Part shown: positions 1 through 11,400 of the stretch, in pieces
How the letters are laid out: each line of letters starts with the position of its first letter
Numbering within the stretch: position 1 is the stretch's first letter
DNA from: Heligmosomoides polygyrus polygyrus
Lineage: Eukaryota; Nematoda; Chromadorea; Rhabditida; Heligmosomidae
NCBI GenBank assembly: GCA_947396885.1
Contig: OX377203.1
Coordinates: 11,682,844 to 11,746,843 of the forward strand
Length of the DNA stretch: 64,000 nt
Reading direction: 5' to 3'
Position numbers and translations under genes: made by a program
Notes under the pieces: generated by a model
The model's database searches: none
Seen by the model: the letters and a program-made list of their open reading frames with translations, nothing else
What the model was told of the DNA's origin: nothing

Positions 1-350
1 ACGACTTCACCGACGTTCGAAGATCAGGGACGCTGTCGCATGGGCCAAGTCGTCGAAAATTAGGTGTGCCGGTCACGTAATGCGATTCGCAGACACCCGC
101 TGGATGAGAGCCGTCACTGACTGGATTCCGCGAAATGTCGAGAGAATACCAGGATGCCCATCAACGCGCTGGTCGGACTTCTTCGTGGAAGCCCTGAACA
201 AACGATATGAAGCTCTTCGTGTCCGTCCGGCGAGGAGGATCCATTGGAGCACTCTGTCAAGCGACAAGGACAAATGGAGACGTTGCTGGTGCCCGTTCGA
301 ATAACTCGATGATGATCACTGGGACGATAGATGATAGATGTGATGAATTA
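1..350 (+). mobile_element. 3' end of an RTE-type LINE (endonuclease/reverse transcriptase C-terminus)
   Basis: An open frame runs in from the window edge (frame of position 2) to a stop at 302-304. It reads like the C-terminus of nematode RTE-type retrotransposon polyproteins: a CAGHVMR motif, then RAVTDWIPR, then PSTRWSDFF and a W-rich end (KWRRCW). The 5' part lies outside the window, so completeness cannot be judged. The tail after the stop is rich in GAT repeats, as is usual for RTE 3' ends. The family call comes from recalled family motifs; the frame itself is seen directly. Confidence 0.75.
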
Positions 351-905
351 AAATTTTTATGTATCACTATTCTATCACTACACCAGTGAAGTCAAAGGTA
401 ACTAAAACGTTTCAGTCTCTCACTAATGGTTGACAACCAAAAGCTGAACAAGAGTTAGAAAAGCAGCTCCGTCAAAGGCTCTCCTTTACGATCATTGGGA
501 AAGACCAGCCAACAATTTTCAATAACCGGAGGTGGAGAATAATCCTACCCACAATTGCTCTACGGCACATGGTTAGTTAACATATATTATAATGAAATAC
601 CCTCAGAACACTAGTTTTCTAGCCTTTGCATAAAGTTCTAAGTAATCGTAGATAGTCTAAACTACTGCAGAAATTTGAGAGAATACAAAGCGAAATTATG
701 AAAGTGGAGAAATGTCCTGTGAAGGGACTCCATGTCAGCAGCACTTACACAATCAAACAAAGAAAGCGGCATAGTTTTGAGTGTATGGCGCAATTTCTAC
801 ACGAGCAGATCTAGAAACTTACATGTTTGCAATTTAAAATACACTAGAAACATTATTTTGAGATGAAACTTATGATTCTATGATACTTTTTGGATTCTCC
901 TTTTG
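351..905. other. No recognisable feature
   Basis: AT-rich sequence with only short shadow frames. I see no gene, repeat or RNA signal. Confidence 0.5.
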
Positions 906-1041
906 GATTTCTATTATATACTTTTGTTCGCAGCTCTATTTTCTGTTTTCTGGCCAATTTTTGGCCATTTTCCCAGAAAACAGAAAACAGAAAAAATTTG
1001 CCCAAAATGGCCAGAAAATCAGAAAACAGAAAACAGAAATT
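906..1041. repeat. CAGAAAA-rich imperfect inverted repeat
   Basis: TTTTCTGTTTTCTGGCC near 946 is answered by GGCCAGAAAATCAGAAAAC near 1010, with iterated CAGAAAA between. It can fold on itself. It makes reading frames on both strands that I treat as low-complexity shadows. Confidence 0.6.
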
Positions 1042-1346
1042 CCGCCCACCCCTGGCCCGGATGGGACCCGCTGAACCCTGGGTGGCCACAAATACATCAG
1101 CTGGAGCGGCCTCATCACGTCACCCCTATATTTCTTCATGCTATTCAGTATTCACCTTACACTCGTGGTCCGCACCTATGGATGCAAGGGCAGTGTTGAT
1201 TGTGTTGGTCGGTTATGATTATTGTTATTGTTGTCGGTTAACATCTAGGGTCGCATTAGTCCACAAGGGATCCACTACAGCGCGCCGGTAGTGGGAACGG
1301 CTGACATGTGGTGATGGCATGCGTCAATCAAGGCGCAAATCCAGTG
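1042..1346. other. No recognisable feature
   Basis: Unique-looking sequence between the CAGAAAA repeat and the first MITE. Nothing further was recognised. Confidence 0.4.
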
Positions 1347-1588
1347 TAAGGCCCCTGTTATACTCCCGCGGGAGCTTCTGCGGATGGGCGGAAAGCGCTC
1401 GGGACCCCGCGCCGGGCCACTCGTCGCGGCCGGCCACGCCCGCCACGCCCGCCGTCCGCGGATCGCCGCCGACAGACGACGAGAGGGGTGTTATACTTCC
1501 CGCCCGCGGGAGGGCAGCCGTCCGCGGTGCACCGTCCGTCCGTGGACGTCCCGCTGGAGCTCCCGCCAGGAGTATAACAAGGGCCTAA
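1347..1588. mobile_element. PIF/Harbinger-like MITE with TAA duplication
   Basis: The ends are inverted: GGCCCCTGTTATACTCCC at 1350 matches the reverse complement of GGAGTATAACAAGGGCC ending at 1585. The element is directly flanked by TAA at 1347-1349 and 1586-1588. A 3-bp TWA duplication with GGCC-type ends is the signature of PIF/Harbinger elements. The interior is GC-rich and non-coding, so this is a non-autonomous copy. Confidence 0.7.
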
Positions 1589-1663
1589 GGGGCTAGAGGC
1601 TACCGCGCGCGGCCCACGTCTGTCAGAGGGCGTGGCCTATTAACGCCCGCCATCCCGCGGAGT

Positions 1664-1916
1664 ACCGGATTCATCAACGATAACGATGTAACCTATCGCA
1701 AAACCGTCACTACCGCGATTCGTCAACGCGCGGCGTGGTAGGTTTCCGGTGAAAACTGTTGTGACGGTTACCCGGCTAGAGCGTGGGGGCGACGACGCGA
1801 TAAAATACCGGTAACGCTTTTCTACTAAGGTCTCACCCAGTGGCAACGAGTTTGGCGCGCTGCCGAGTGTAGTTGGACGGATGTGCGGCATCCTTCACCG
1901 CATCCTTCATGAATCA
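1664..1916. mobile_element. Decayed relative of the 61.85-kb GGATTCAT element
   Basis: The left end reads CCGGATTCATCAACGATAA and an inner block reads CGTCAACGCGCGGCG. Both match blocks at 61856 and 61925 of the larger element at 61852-62791, whose terminal repeats also read CCGGATTCATGAACG. The right end (TTCATGAATCACAAGG near 1916) is eroded. No clear target duplication. Confidence 0.4.
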
Positions 1917-2185
1917 CAAGGGTTGGTAAGATTCTGGCAAGAATCCAGTTAGGTAACTCTGTGGGAGCTATTTACCGTCTTCTTCGTTGACGTATCCGGG
2001 TCCTGGGTTTTACGGTAAAGCCTCGTGAGCCCAACAAGGGCGAAAAAGATATGCTTGATCACATTGTTTTTCATGATCCACCAGGCAAGTGGAAAGACGA
2101 TGAGTCACGTTGCTCGATAGCTTTCATTTCAAATAGCTTTCATTTATGTGAAAAGGTGGTAGCAGTTAGACAGAGAAACACTTAC

Positions 2186-2496
2186 TTGACAGAGCTCAAG
2201 TGCCCAGTCCCTGCCGTACTCGTACTCCCAGACTTCGCGAAAGTACCAACCGAATGGTGTGAGCTTGCTCCAGAACACTCTGAAATAATGAGGATGAGAT
2301 ATTAATAATGGTCTTCTACCTTACAGAAGTAGGTGTGAACGTGCCCAGTGGTCTCGTCGGTGTCCGAGATGGAAATCCGCACTGCTCCAAACGAATATCT
2401 ACGCCATGAGTCGAATAACATCGTCGTTCTGGCCAACGTTCTTGGATCAAACTCGTATGACCCGTCATTTGAGGCGCGTTGAGCGATTGTTCCTAC
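2186..2496 (-). CDS. Mesh-like gene, exons leading into the AMOP domain
   Basis: Exon 2496-2320 reads VGTIAQRASNDGSYEFDP and WRRYSFGAVRISISDTDE. The next exon, about 2279-2186, reads FWSKLTPFGWYFREVWEYEY and ends ELCQ before GTAAGT; the W-x-x-L-P-x-G-W-Y pattern is AMOP. The junction needs either the alternative donor at 2328 or use of the second AG in TTTCAGAG; with the obvious pair the frame is off by one. No later AMOP exon is visible toward position 1. Confidence 0.7.
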
Positions 2497-5400
2497 CTGC
2501 ATCTTTTGAGTATGTGAACGAAATTCTAGTCATGAGATTTTCCTTATTACGAATCTATTCCGTAATCTGGAAATGTTCTAAAACGCGAGATGGTGCGGAC
2601 CCGCTTTTTCTATAGTATTTAACGGAATTACTTTCAAACCGTCCCAACAAAGTCACTGTTGTTTTAAAGTAGGTTGCATCCAAGCAAGCTAACTACCATC
2701 TATTGGAGGATTTTTAAAGGTTAAATGCGACAACTTGGGCTAACTTGTTGCAGTTTACAAATGATTAGACTGATCTTAGGCAACCAATTACCCACGCATC
2801 CAACCTGCAAGTAAGTTGTTAACATTTTCTAAGGTATGAGGTAGTCAACGAATTCACATCGCAGGTAGTACGAAACTTAGGGGTGTCACTCTTTCTTTCC
2901 ACCTCCCTCGGCGCTTGGTTTCTAGGCAGCATAGAGAATCCGGTAAGGTAAGTTAAGTATGCGCGTATTTACACAGAAGGGCTAAGGCCTCGTTTATATT
3001 TCCATCGCCGGGCGACACGATTCGGAGCGATGCTTCGCATGCCGTCGCGCTGCATCGAACGACGTTGAGCACTTCGAACAGCCGGCGAGGCGGTCACGCG
3101 ATTACGCGCAATTGCGCACTTGCACACACGATTGTGCGCATATTTCCGGGCCCACGTCAATAAAAAAACTGGAGCAGCAGTAGCGTGGTCCAAACCGCCG
3201 CGATCAATCGTATGGCGCCAATTTCGAGAGCGACGCAATCTGACACTGACAGGCACGATCGGCGGGCTCACGTGATTCACTCCGGTCGGGTAGCGTCAAC
3301 GCTGAGTGATGTGATCAATCAATTTGGCCTCTATATATGGCATCGCGTCGGGCGGTGATAGAGGTATAAACGACAGCTGAGATTTGCCCCCTCCCATTGA
3401 TCCACAGTAAGTCTCCTTCTTTGCCCGTAGCACCAATTTCGACAGCGTCGAACTCTGAGCACCCACCTCTTCAAAAACATGATCGTCGGTATCCTCCCAG
3501 TAACCCAACAGTTTGATGTCGACCATCGCATTCATATCGTTCGTTAAGTTATACGGCGCCCATTCGAGCCTCAGTCGCGTCGCGTTCGCGCTGCGCCAGT
3601 TGTTGTGCGTCTCGCGCGGATTATCGATTAGCTTTATGGCTGGCGATGCTAGCGACGGTTGCACTGAAGAAAATAGAAGGCTTGGGCAAAGAGAAGGAAT
3701 AGAGTGGCTGAATCAATCAACAGCAAGTAATGGAAAGTAGGAACTCACATAGGTAGAAGGTGCCGATATATGGATAACTTTGGCCACCGTCTCGGCTCAT
3801 TTTCACGTTCACCAAACCAGTCTTGTACATCCGATTTACTGGCAGAACACACTGTGCTCTATGCATGTTAAGCTGAAACAGTTCTAGTCTAGATACGTAC
3901 GTGTATGAACATTGATTCCGTACCAAGTATCGCTTGCCGCTGTCTTAGCCCTGAGAACACATTTTTGGTTGATTATCGCGCGACATCCAATCCGTCAATC
4001 AGGATCATCTCGCTTCTAACTCAAGGTCCACGAATTTCAAGTGTCGAACTGTTTAATCGATCTTCTGTGTTAACGTTCCAGGAGGCCCTGATTTACTTCA
4101 AAATTGTCTAACTTATTTCACCTCTCTTCTCAGAAAACGTGGCCTACGGGCTCTTGGGCTCTTCTTTTCTCTTTTCTTCTCATTTCTCTCTTTCTCAGTT
4201 ACTTTGCTAGTCCCTCACTGTATCATAGAGGAAGTGGACTCATTCGCCTCCCCGTTCAATTAACAATCCACTCTGTCTCTCTTAGGCCTATTGGCTCGTC
4301 CATTTCGTCATCACTAACCCTAATCGCTTGTATTAGTGCATACGTTAATCAGGAATAAAGTTTAATTACCCAAGTTTGAGGCTCTATCAACCGTTCATAT
4401 GACTTTCAGATGGAATCAAGCCTTTTCGTCATCACTGACTTCAGATTGTATGTGAAGGAAGATAACAAACAACAGATTTAATAACAGAGATTTTTCAAAC
4501 TCCTGAAATAGTCTGAGGCAGAAGACTCTCCTGCTAAATCTCGCTGCTCATCAGGCACCGGTTCGCCTTACCAACTTCAAAAACGTTAAGGTAGAGATGA
4601 CTTTCCTCCCGCTTCGCCCAACGAGCTGTAGCCTATTTCATCGCTCCTTTAAGTTCATATAGTAGAAAACCATTACCCAAGGATGTCAAAGAGTCGCAAG
4701 ACCGAGCAAGTTCCAACAACACTGAACATCGTCCATGGTTGAAATGCTCAACGTCTAGAGACCAAGAATCGCCTTCTAGTAGTGCAAGAATCGGTGAAGA
4801 CAACTCATATAAACACTATAACCCTTATTGAAATGAGACAGAAGTGCGCTTTAAGACTGAAAAATAAGACACGAAATATAAAAATTGATCTAAATGTTTT
4901 AATTAAGTGTCACAAGTTGTAAAATATCAAAATTCAGATAAATGGCAGACCATAAGACGTGGCAATCCACCCTATCGCACGCGCGCAGTGAATTCTGGCA
5001 GGCAGTATCACTTCACATTAATAACGTTCAGCGAAAGGAACGAACCCGAATGCAGTCCACCTGGTATTCGTCGAAGATCACCTTTACTACGTCGCCACCT
5101 CGAAAGCACGGCCCGGAGACATTCACGTACACTCCTCCGACCATGGTGGCAGCAATAGGAGCCGTTGTTAGGTATCCTGAATACAGTAGACGAGATAGAG
5201 GAACAAATTCCTCAAAAGCGTCGACCTACCTATGCTCTCGTTACTGCATCCGCCTCGAATAATCTCTTCGTCGACACGGTACAACCATCTCCCAGGGACA
5301 CCGACGTTGGAAAACTCTGCCAAGGTAAGCTAGAGCGATAAAGTCACAAATGAGTTAGGTAGCCAAAATCAGCAAAGTGTTTAAATGTCATATGACTACG

Positions 5401-8400
5401 AGGCGAACAGTATACCTTTCAGCTTGATCACTCGGCCTTCACCGGAATACGGAAGCGGTGTCCATCCGGTACCATTGCCGCCGTTGAATCCAGCCTGAAG
5501 TAGAAATTGTCTCCTGAGGTGCGAGCTTTCTCGTGACATCGAATCCATTCATGGTTCATACACCGACCAAGTGTATCTACTCTTCCTTCTTTCCAAACTC
5601 AGTGAACTACTCCTACACCAGTCCCGGAAGTACCAGAAGGCTAAAACACTGACCTTTTCACTGGTTGATCACCCAGAGTCAGAGTCTGTCGATCGGCTTA
5701 TTGACTTTAATCGACTTTATTTATCTGTTGTTCTACACGTTGCGAAGTCTACACGGAAGTCGTCATTATCTATTGATTAATATTGATCTGGTTGACTTTG
5801 TTTATGCGCTGTGAAGGTGGTCGAGCAGCCACTAATTATGTGCAGAGTGAACCACGACGAAGGCACGGATGAAATATCTCACATACATAAGATAGCATTC
5901 CCATTATGTTTCGATCAATTTTATGAAGTCGGTTTACAAATAGTTAGTTTCACACAAATACCACCACTAAATTTATAGCTCTTTGCTCACTTGGTCATGC
6001 CTTTAGACCTGTTATTACTCCTAAAATTATCTCACACACGGTTAACAGTTACCGTACTTTTGGATTTTAGATTCATACAGTGCAGTGACAGACAGATTGT
6101 CGCATATCTATTCATCCTCGTTTCTTTAAGTCTTCTCAGTATGGGACCCCTTCCATTGCGTCCTTATTCACTTAGCTGACGTCTTCACAAATCACTCCAC
6201 CCCCTGGATTGATACTTCAACGACAAGCGGCTTCTAGATCGAAGACTGTTTTCTTCAGCGTGACCAAGATTGGTATAACTCTTTATTGCGGCTTACGTTT
6301 CGGCGTCGTCGCCTTCTTCAGAGCCTGGAAAAGTCGATGTCATCTGAGAAACTACCCTCCCAAACGCAATATCATTCTGCAGGAACCCATCCAAAAGGCT
6401 AAGAGACTACGAAAACGATGCCATAAGAGGTCGAAAACATGGCTAACCTTAGATGAGGACAAAAGGCGTCCACCGTCACCCTGGCTGGACGAAAGATGGG
6501 TGAATGAGCTTAGAGCCCTTGGGACTATCCGCCCTAGGGACCTAGCGGGTCATGACCCAGAGGTGGAAACCCGCAGAGGGCGAAGTACGGCGCCAGCTCT
6601 TGGGTAACAGCCAAGCACTCGTCCTTCCTATTGAGTTGGGGGGACCTCGCCGCAATGTGCAGCGCTTCGAGAGTTCGGCGCGCCGAAATCTCATCTTCAC
6701 ACGCAAGGATTTTGACCTCCACGCCGAAGCAGCTGTTCGCGTGCCGCCGCACCCTGTGCTTGTCTAAGGGAATAGAGATATGGGACCTGCGTAATCCGTC
6801 CAAGTGCTCCTTAATACTTACGCACAAGGCTTTACCTGTTTCCCCATATACTCATCTCCAAACTCCGTACATGTGATTAGGTACAAAACACCAGATGTTA
6901 GACAGTCACCAGCACTCCCAGAAGGACAAATAACACATGATGGTGTTGTGCATTGGCAGTCATATAAGAGTTATACCAATCTTGGTCACGCTGAAGAAAA
7001 CACTGTCGATTACAACGTCAAAGATGCCAAGATTCATCGAGAGTCGGGCTGCTATGGACTTCTAGATGAGCTACACCTTCAATTCCTAGAGCATAGACAA
7101 CTTCTCCCCTTCCCTTGCCGATGTCCTCATAGGGTAAGTTTATGTTCTATGTTTGGTCTTTGTCTAAGGGCCCAAAAAAAACGGATATCAATCCTAACAT
7201 TTGTTGACCCTTCCTCTTACCCTCTCAGTTTATCTCACATAATGAAACATGCAAATGTCGAAAATTTTACTACTCTGCAGCTTACCATTGCGCTTTGCAG
7301 ACCTCCTCTTCCCTGAAGCGCTCCGGCAGTATTTGACGAGGTCCAGTTGATGTGAGCGTAGTTGAACATAACGTAACTGGAAGGTTCACGTCAATAACGA
7401 CGAGGATCTCAATTGCATTGAATGATACGAAGTGTTTGATTGTTGGAAAATAAAATTCGTTTTATCACCATATAGAAATATAAATGCTCAACATGGAATT
7501 TGGCGCTAGACTTCTCAAGGTCCACCTCGCCTCGGTAGTTAAACCAACCACCAACTCCATGACCAAAAAATGTTTGATATGTGGGGAATCCCTAGCGTAA
7601 CAGGTCCTCAAATTATACCATTCCGGGAAGATATTTCAAAGACCGATGATGATGCGGGCAATTTGGAGAATAAACCCGAGCTGGGCAGGGAAGTATGGCT
7701 TCCCCAAGATCTCTTGATTGAAAATGGTTGAGCACTTACATAGCGAGGATAACAATGGAACGTTTTAGTAATTATCAGTCGCAGGATTAAAGTACAGTGT
7801 ATAGTTCAACTGTATTCAATGGACTGCCCCAATGTTTGCTCATATAAACCAGTAATTATAATCAGTAATTATAAAGTAATCAGTAATTATAAACCTCCAT
7901 GATTCCCTCCGCATTTTCTTCAGCGAATATTAAGGATAATAAAGGATAAAGGACGGCGTTACTCAATCCCTTTTGGGATGCGCCAGCGCATTCTACTCCT
8001 ACGGGATGTCGTGGAGGCGATTTGAATGCATATTTAGCCATACAATGACTTGCGGTGGCCAGCCGTTGAACAAGTCAGCGCTTTATCCTTCCCAGACAAG
8101 TCTGGTACCAATTCACCTACCCCGAAGGATGGAAGGCTTGGTTGGCCTGGGCGGGAAATCCGAACCAGGAACGTGGTATCGGGTGCACGCGACAGTCGCG
8201 CCTCCTCCGAATGCGCTACACGCGCCCGCGGTTTAATTACCCAGGTTTGAGATGATCGCGCTCAAGTCGGCCCAGCGCATCCCTCGCGGCTTGAACGTCG
8301 AATGGATCGACGGCATGAGGGCGCAGTTCAGCAACGTCTGGCTCCGCGACAACAGCTTCCACATGCGGCCGGCCCTAATCCACCTCGACTTGAACCCTTG

Positions 8401-11400
8401 CCCGCAGAAAGTTGACCTATCCGGCAGCTACGTCTCGCTGGAGTGGCCTCCGCTTCTTCGAGCCGATTTCCCCAGCGACTTCCTACGCTCGCACAGCACG
8501 GTCCAGCCAGGAACTAATCAGCGGATATTACGGCTAATAATGGCTATATCAAGCGTACTAGCTCTTCAGAAGGTCATTGTTGTTACCGTACTAATTCCGT
8601 TCGCCTACCTCCGAATCTCGTCCGTTGCCAGCACCACTTGGTAGGTGTTGGTCCATCGCCTCGCCTCTTCGTATCTATTCACCTGAAAAGATCATCGTTC
8701 AGAATTTGACCCCGACTCTCTTAAACCACTACCAGTAAGCTCTGCAAAACCTAAATTGTGTTACACTAAAGCGCTACTCGGACCGCATGATGAACGGAGA
8801 AGTATTACGACGCTGCAGCTCTAGCAGCCTTTACGAAACCGTTAGGCCTATGGTATACTCCCACGTCGCCCCGGTGACGGGCGCAGGGCAACTGCAATGA
8901 CGCGTCTTCGCTGCAGTGGCGGACGTCGCAGTGGTGCGCGGTTGTCAGTGAACACGCCATCGCTCCCGCGACGCGTCGCAGAGGGGGTTATACCTTAGAG
9001 TGGTGGGAACGGAACATACTCCCGTGCAACGAGCAGCGATGGTCGCGGAGGGGGAGTGCTTGCCGTGTCCTATTCTGTACACACCCGCTTACTTATTTCG
9101 ACACTTCTTTGGTTCGTGACCGTACCACAGTGATTTCAACACACTTCTGGTGATGTTTTGGTGGTCATGTGATGTCTCTGTTGTTCTCCTCGTAGGTTGT
9201 CCGTTGTGGCTAGGCTCATTTCGGTCTTTTTTCTCCTGTGAACCTGCTCGCCGGCACCGAAACCCACATTTCTGTGCCGAACATTTCACAGGGAGGTTCT
9301 TTTCACATGTGCGGCACAGTAATGTACTCAATGAACGGCTACTTTTTGGAGAAGATATTTTTGTAGACCGTTTTTTACCACTTTTGTGCCGATTCCCGCA
9401 TTTTTTCTCCTGTGGACTTCCTCGCCGGCACCGAAATCCACATTTCTGTGCCGAACAAGTCACATTGAGGTTTCGTTGGCGGTTTCCGTGCCTGTGGTTA
9501 GAATGAGAAACAAAATAAATGCATGAGTGATCACAGGCATGGCGGAAACCCCCTAGCAAAACACGACATCTATTTGAACAACAATTCTACAACGGCATAC
9601 GACTCAGAAAGCGATAAAACAAAAAAAAACGAGGAATCACGAACGAAGCGGTCGAAGAAACAAGAGATCCAAGAAAAAATGCACTTAATCAGCTGATTCG
9701 TTAGAATTCTGCAAAAGTCTCCTTCTGCAGAACTGCGTGAACAATGTCAGAATTTGGCCACTACACATGCATCGCGTCGCGTGCCGCGCGCACACTAAGG
9801 CCTCGTTTATACTTCGACGCCGAGCGACGCGATGCTAGGTATTGTAGCCACATTTATCGGGTGACGCGACCGATCGATTTGGCCACAATGCATGGCGTCG
9901 CGTCGCTTGGCGTCGGAAGTATAAACGAGGCCTAAACGACCCCTCAGCAATGGCTACTGCTCACGACGCGCATCGCTAGCCGTCGCGTCGCTGTGCACTT
10001 CCGCGTCGCTGCAGCGGACGGGAATATACCCTTACGCAACGCCGAGTTCGCCTGGCCGTACAAATACTCCGTATGCCAGCGCACCGTCTTCCATGATCAT
10101 CCACGCAATGGATACCGCAAGAATAGCGAACAAGAGGCTGCCCAAGAAACACGTGGCGTCGCACATTCGTGAATGACTTGAAAGTTATGAATATTTCCAG
10201 GCAGGAGTGCGAAGAAATAGCCCAAGACCGACAGCGGAAATAGAGTTCGCTGCCCTATGCACTCAAAAGCGCGGGAGGATCTAAGTAAGTGTAACGCTAA
10301 AGCAGGTGCTTAGTTTTTTTCAGTAACATCGCTGTGGTAAGCATACCTGGGTAACTTTAGGCGCTCCACCGTAGGCCATCCTCTCCCATGTGACGATGAC
10401 GGCGTAGTCGGCTCGGAATCCATTAGCGCCGATGATTCCTTCACGTATCGCCATCGTGATGTTGTCCAGCAGATTTGTGTCCTCAACGCGGCCCCACATC
10501 TGAACAAGCAACAATGGGACCCATGTCGCGAATTTGGGCAGCATTGAGGGGTGGATGCGCGTTAGCTAATTATAACCAAGTAGAGTGCGGATCTCGCGCT
10601 GGCCAATAAGGCTACGGGCAGTACACGCCCTCTTTGAGCGACAGACCTATTCGGTGTGGCCTGATTGGCTGACAAGTCAACACCTCACCATGCTGCCCAC
10701 ATTCGCGACTAGGGCGATTCTGGCTTAAAACACCATTTTCCACCTGAAGTCTCAAATAGCTACTGATTATACTTTCATTTTGAAGTAATTTCCCGAAAAT
10801 TTCAATAGCACGTGGGCCAACCTTCTTCTCGAAGCGGTCCCTTCCCGTCTCGAACAGGCTGCTATGCTCGCCTCGAGGACTCATCAGCGGACTGCCCCAC
10901 TCGTCGAACGTCTCGAAGGCTCGTGGGCGGAAGATTATTCTGAAAGAAATCGATTATTGATTGAACGGGGAGAGCAGATGATTGATTCTGGATGAACAGT
11001 CTATGTATATCTACCTACCTGTACCAGACATTCGATATTCCACGCTCGCCAACAAACTGGAAGATCTGGTCAGCGTAGAAGGCGGCGATGAACGACGCAT
11101 CCTAAAACTCGTTCCTTGCATTTCGTGATTCTATGAGCCTTTCTATTCTAAAGCCTTCAGACCTCTATTTTTCCCAGAAACCAGGCCAACGACACGGTAC
11201 CAACATACCTTCTGCTCAGGCCATCGAGGATTCGGAAAGGTGTACGGTGGCTGAATAAACTCTGGATCGGAGAACGCCAGCAAGCCGTTTGGATAAATCT
11301 GAAAGTAATGATCCCTGTCCTATAGTCTGTCCGTCTGTCCGCGCGAAATTGATTACCGCTCGACGAGCTTCACAACATCAAACATTACTTATTTCATGGA

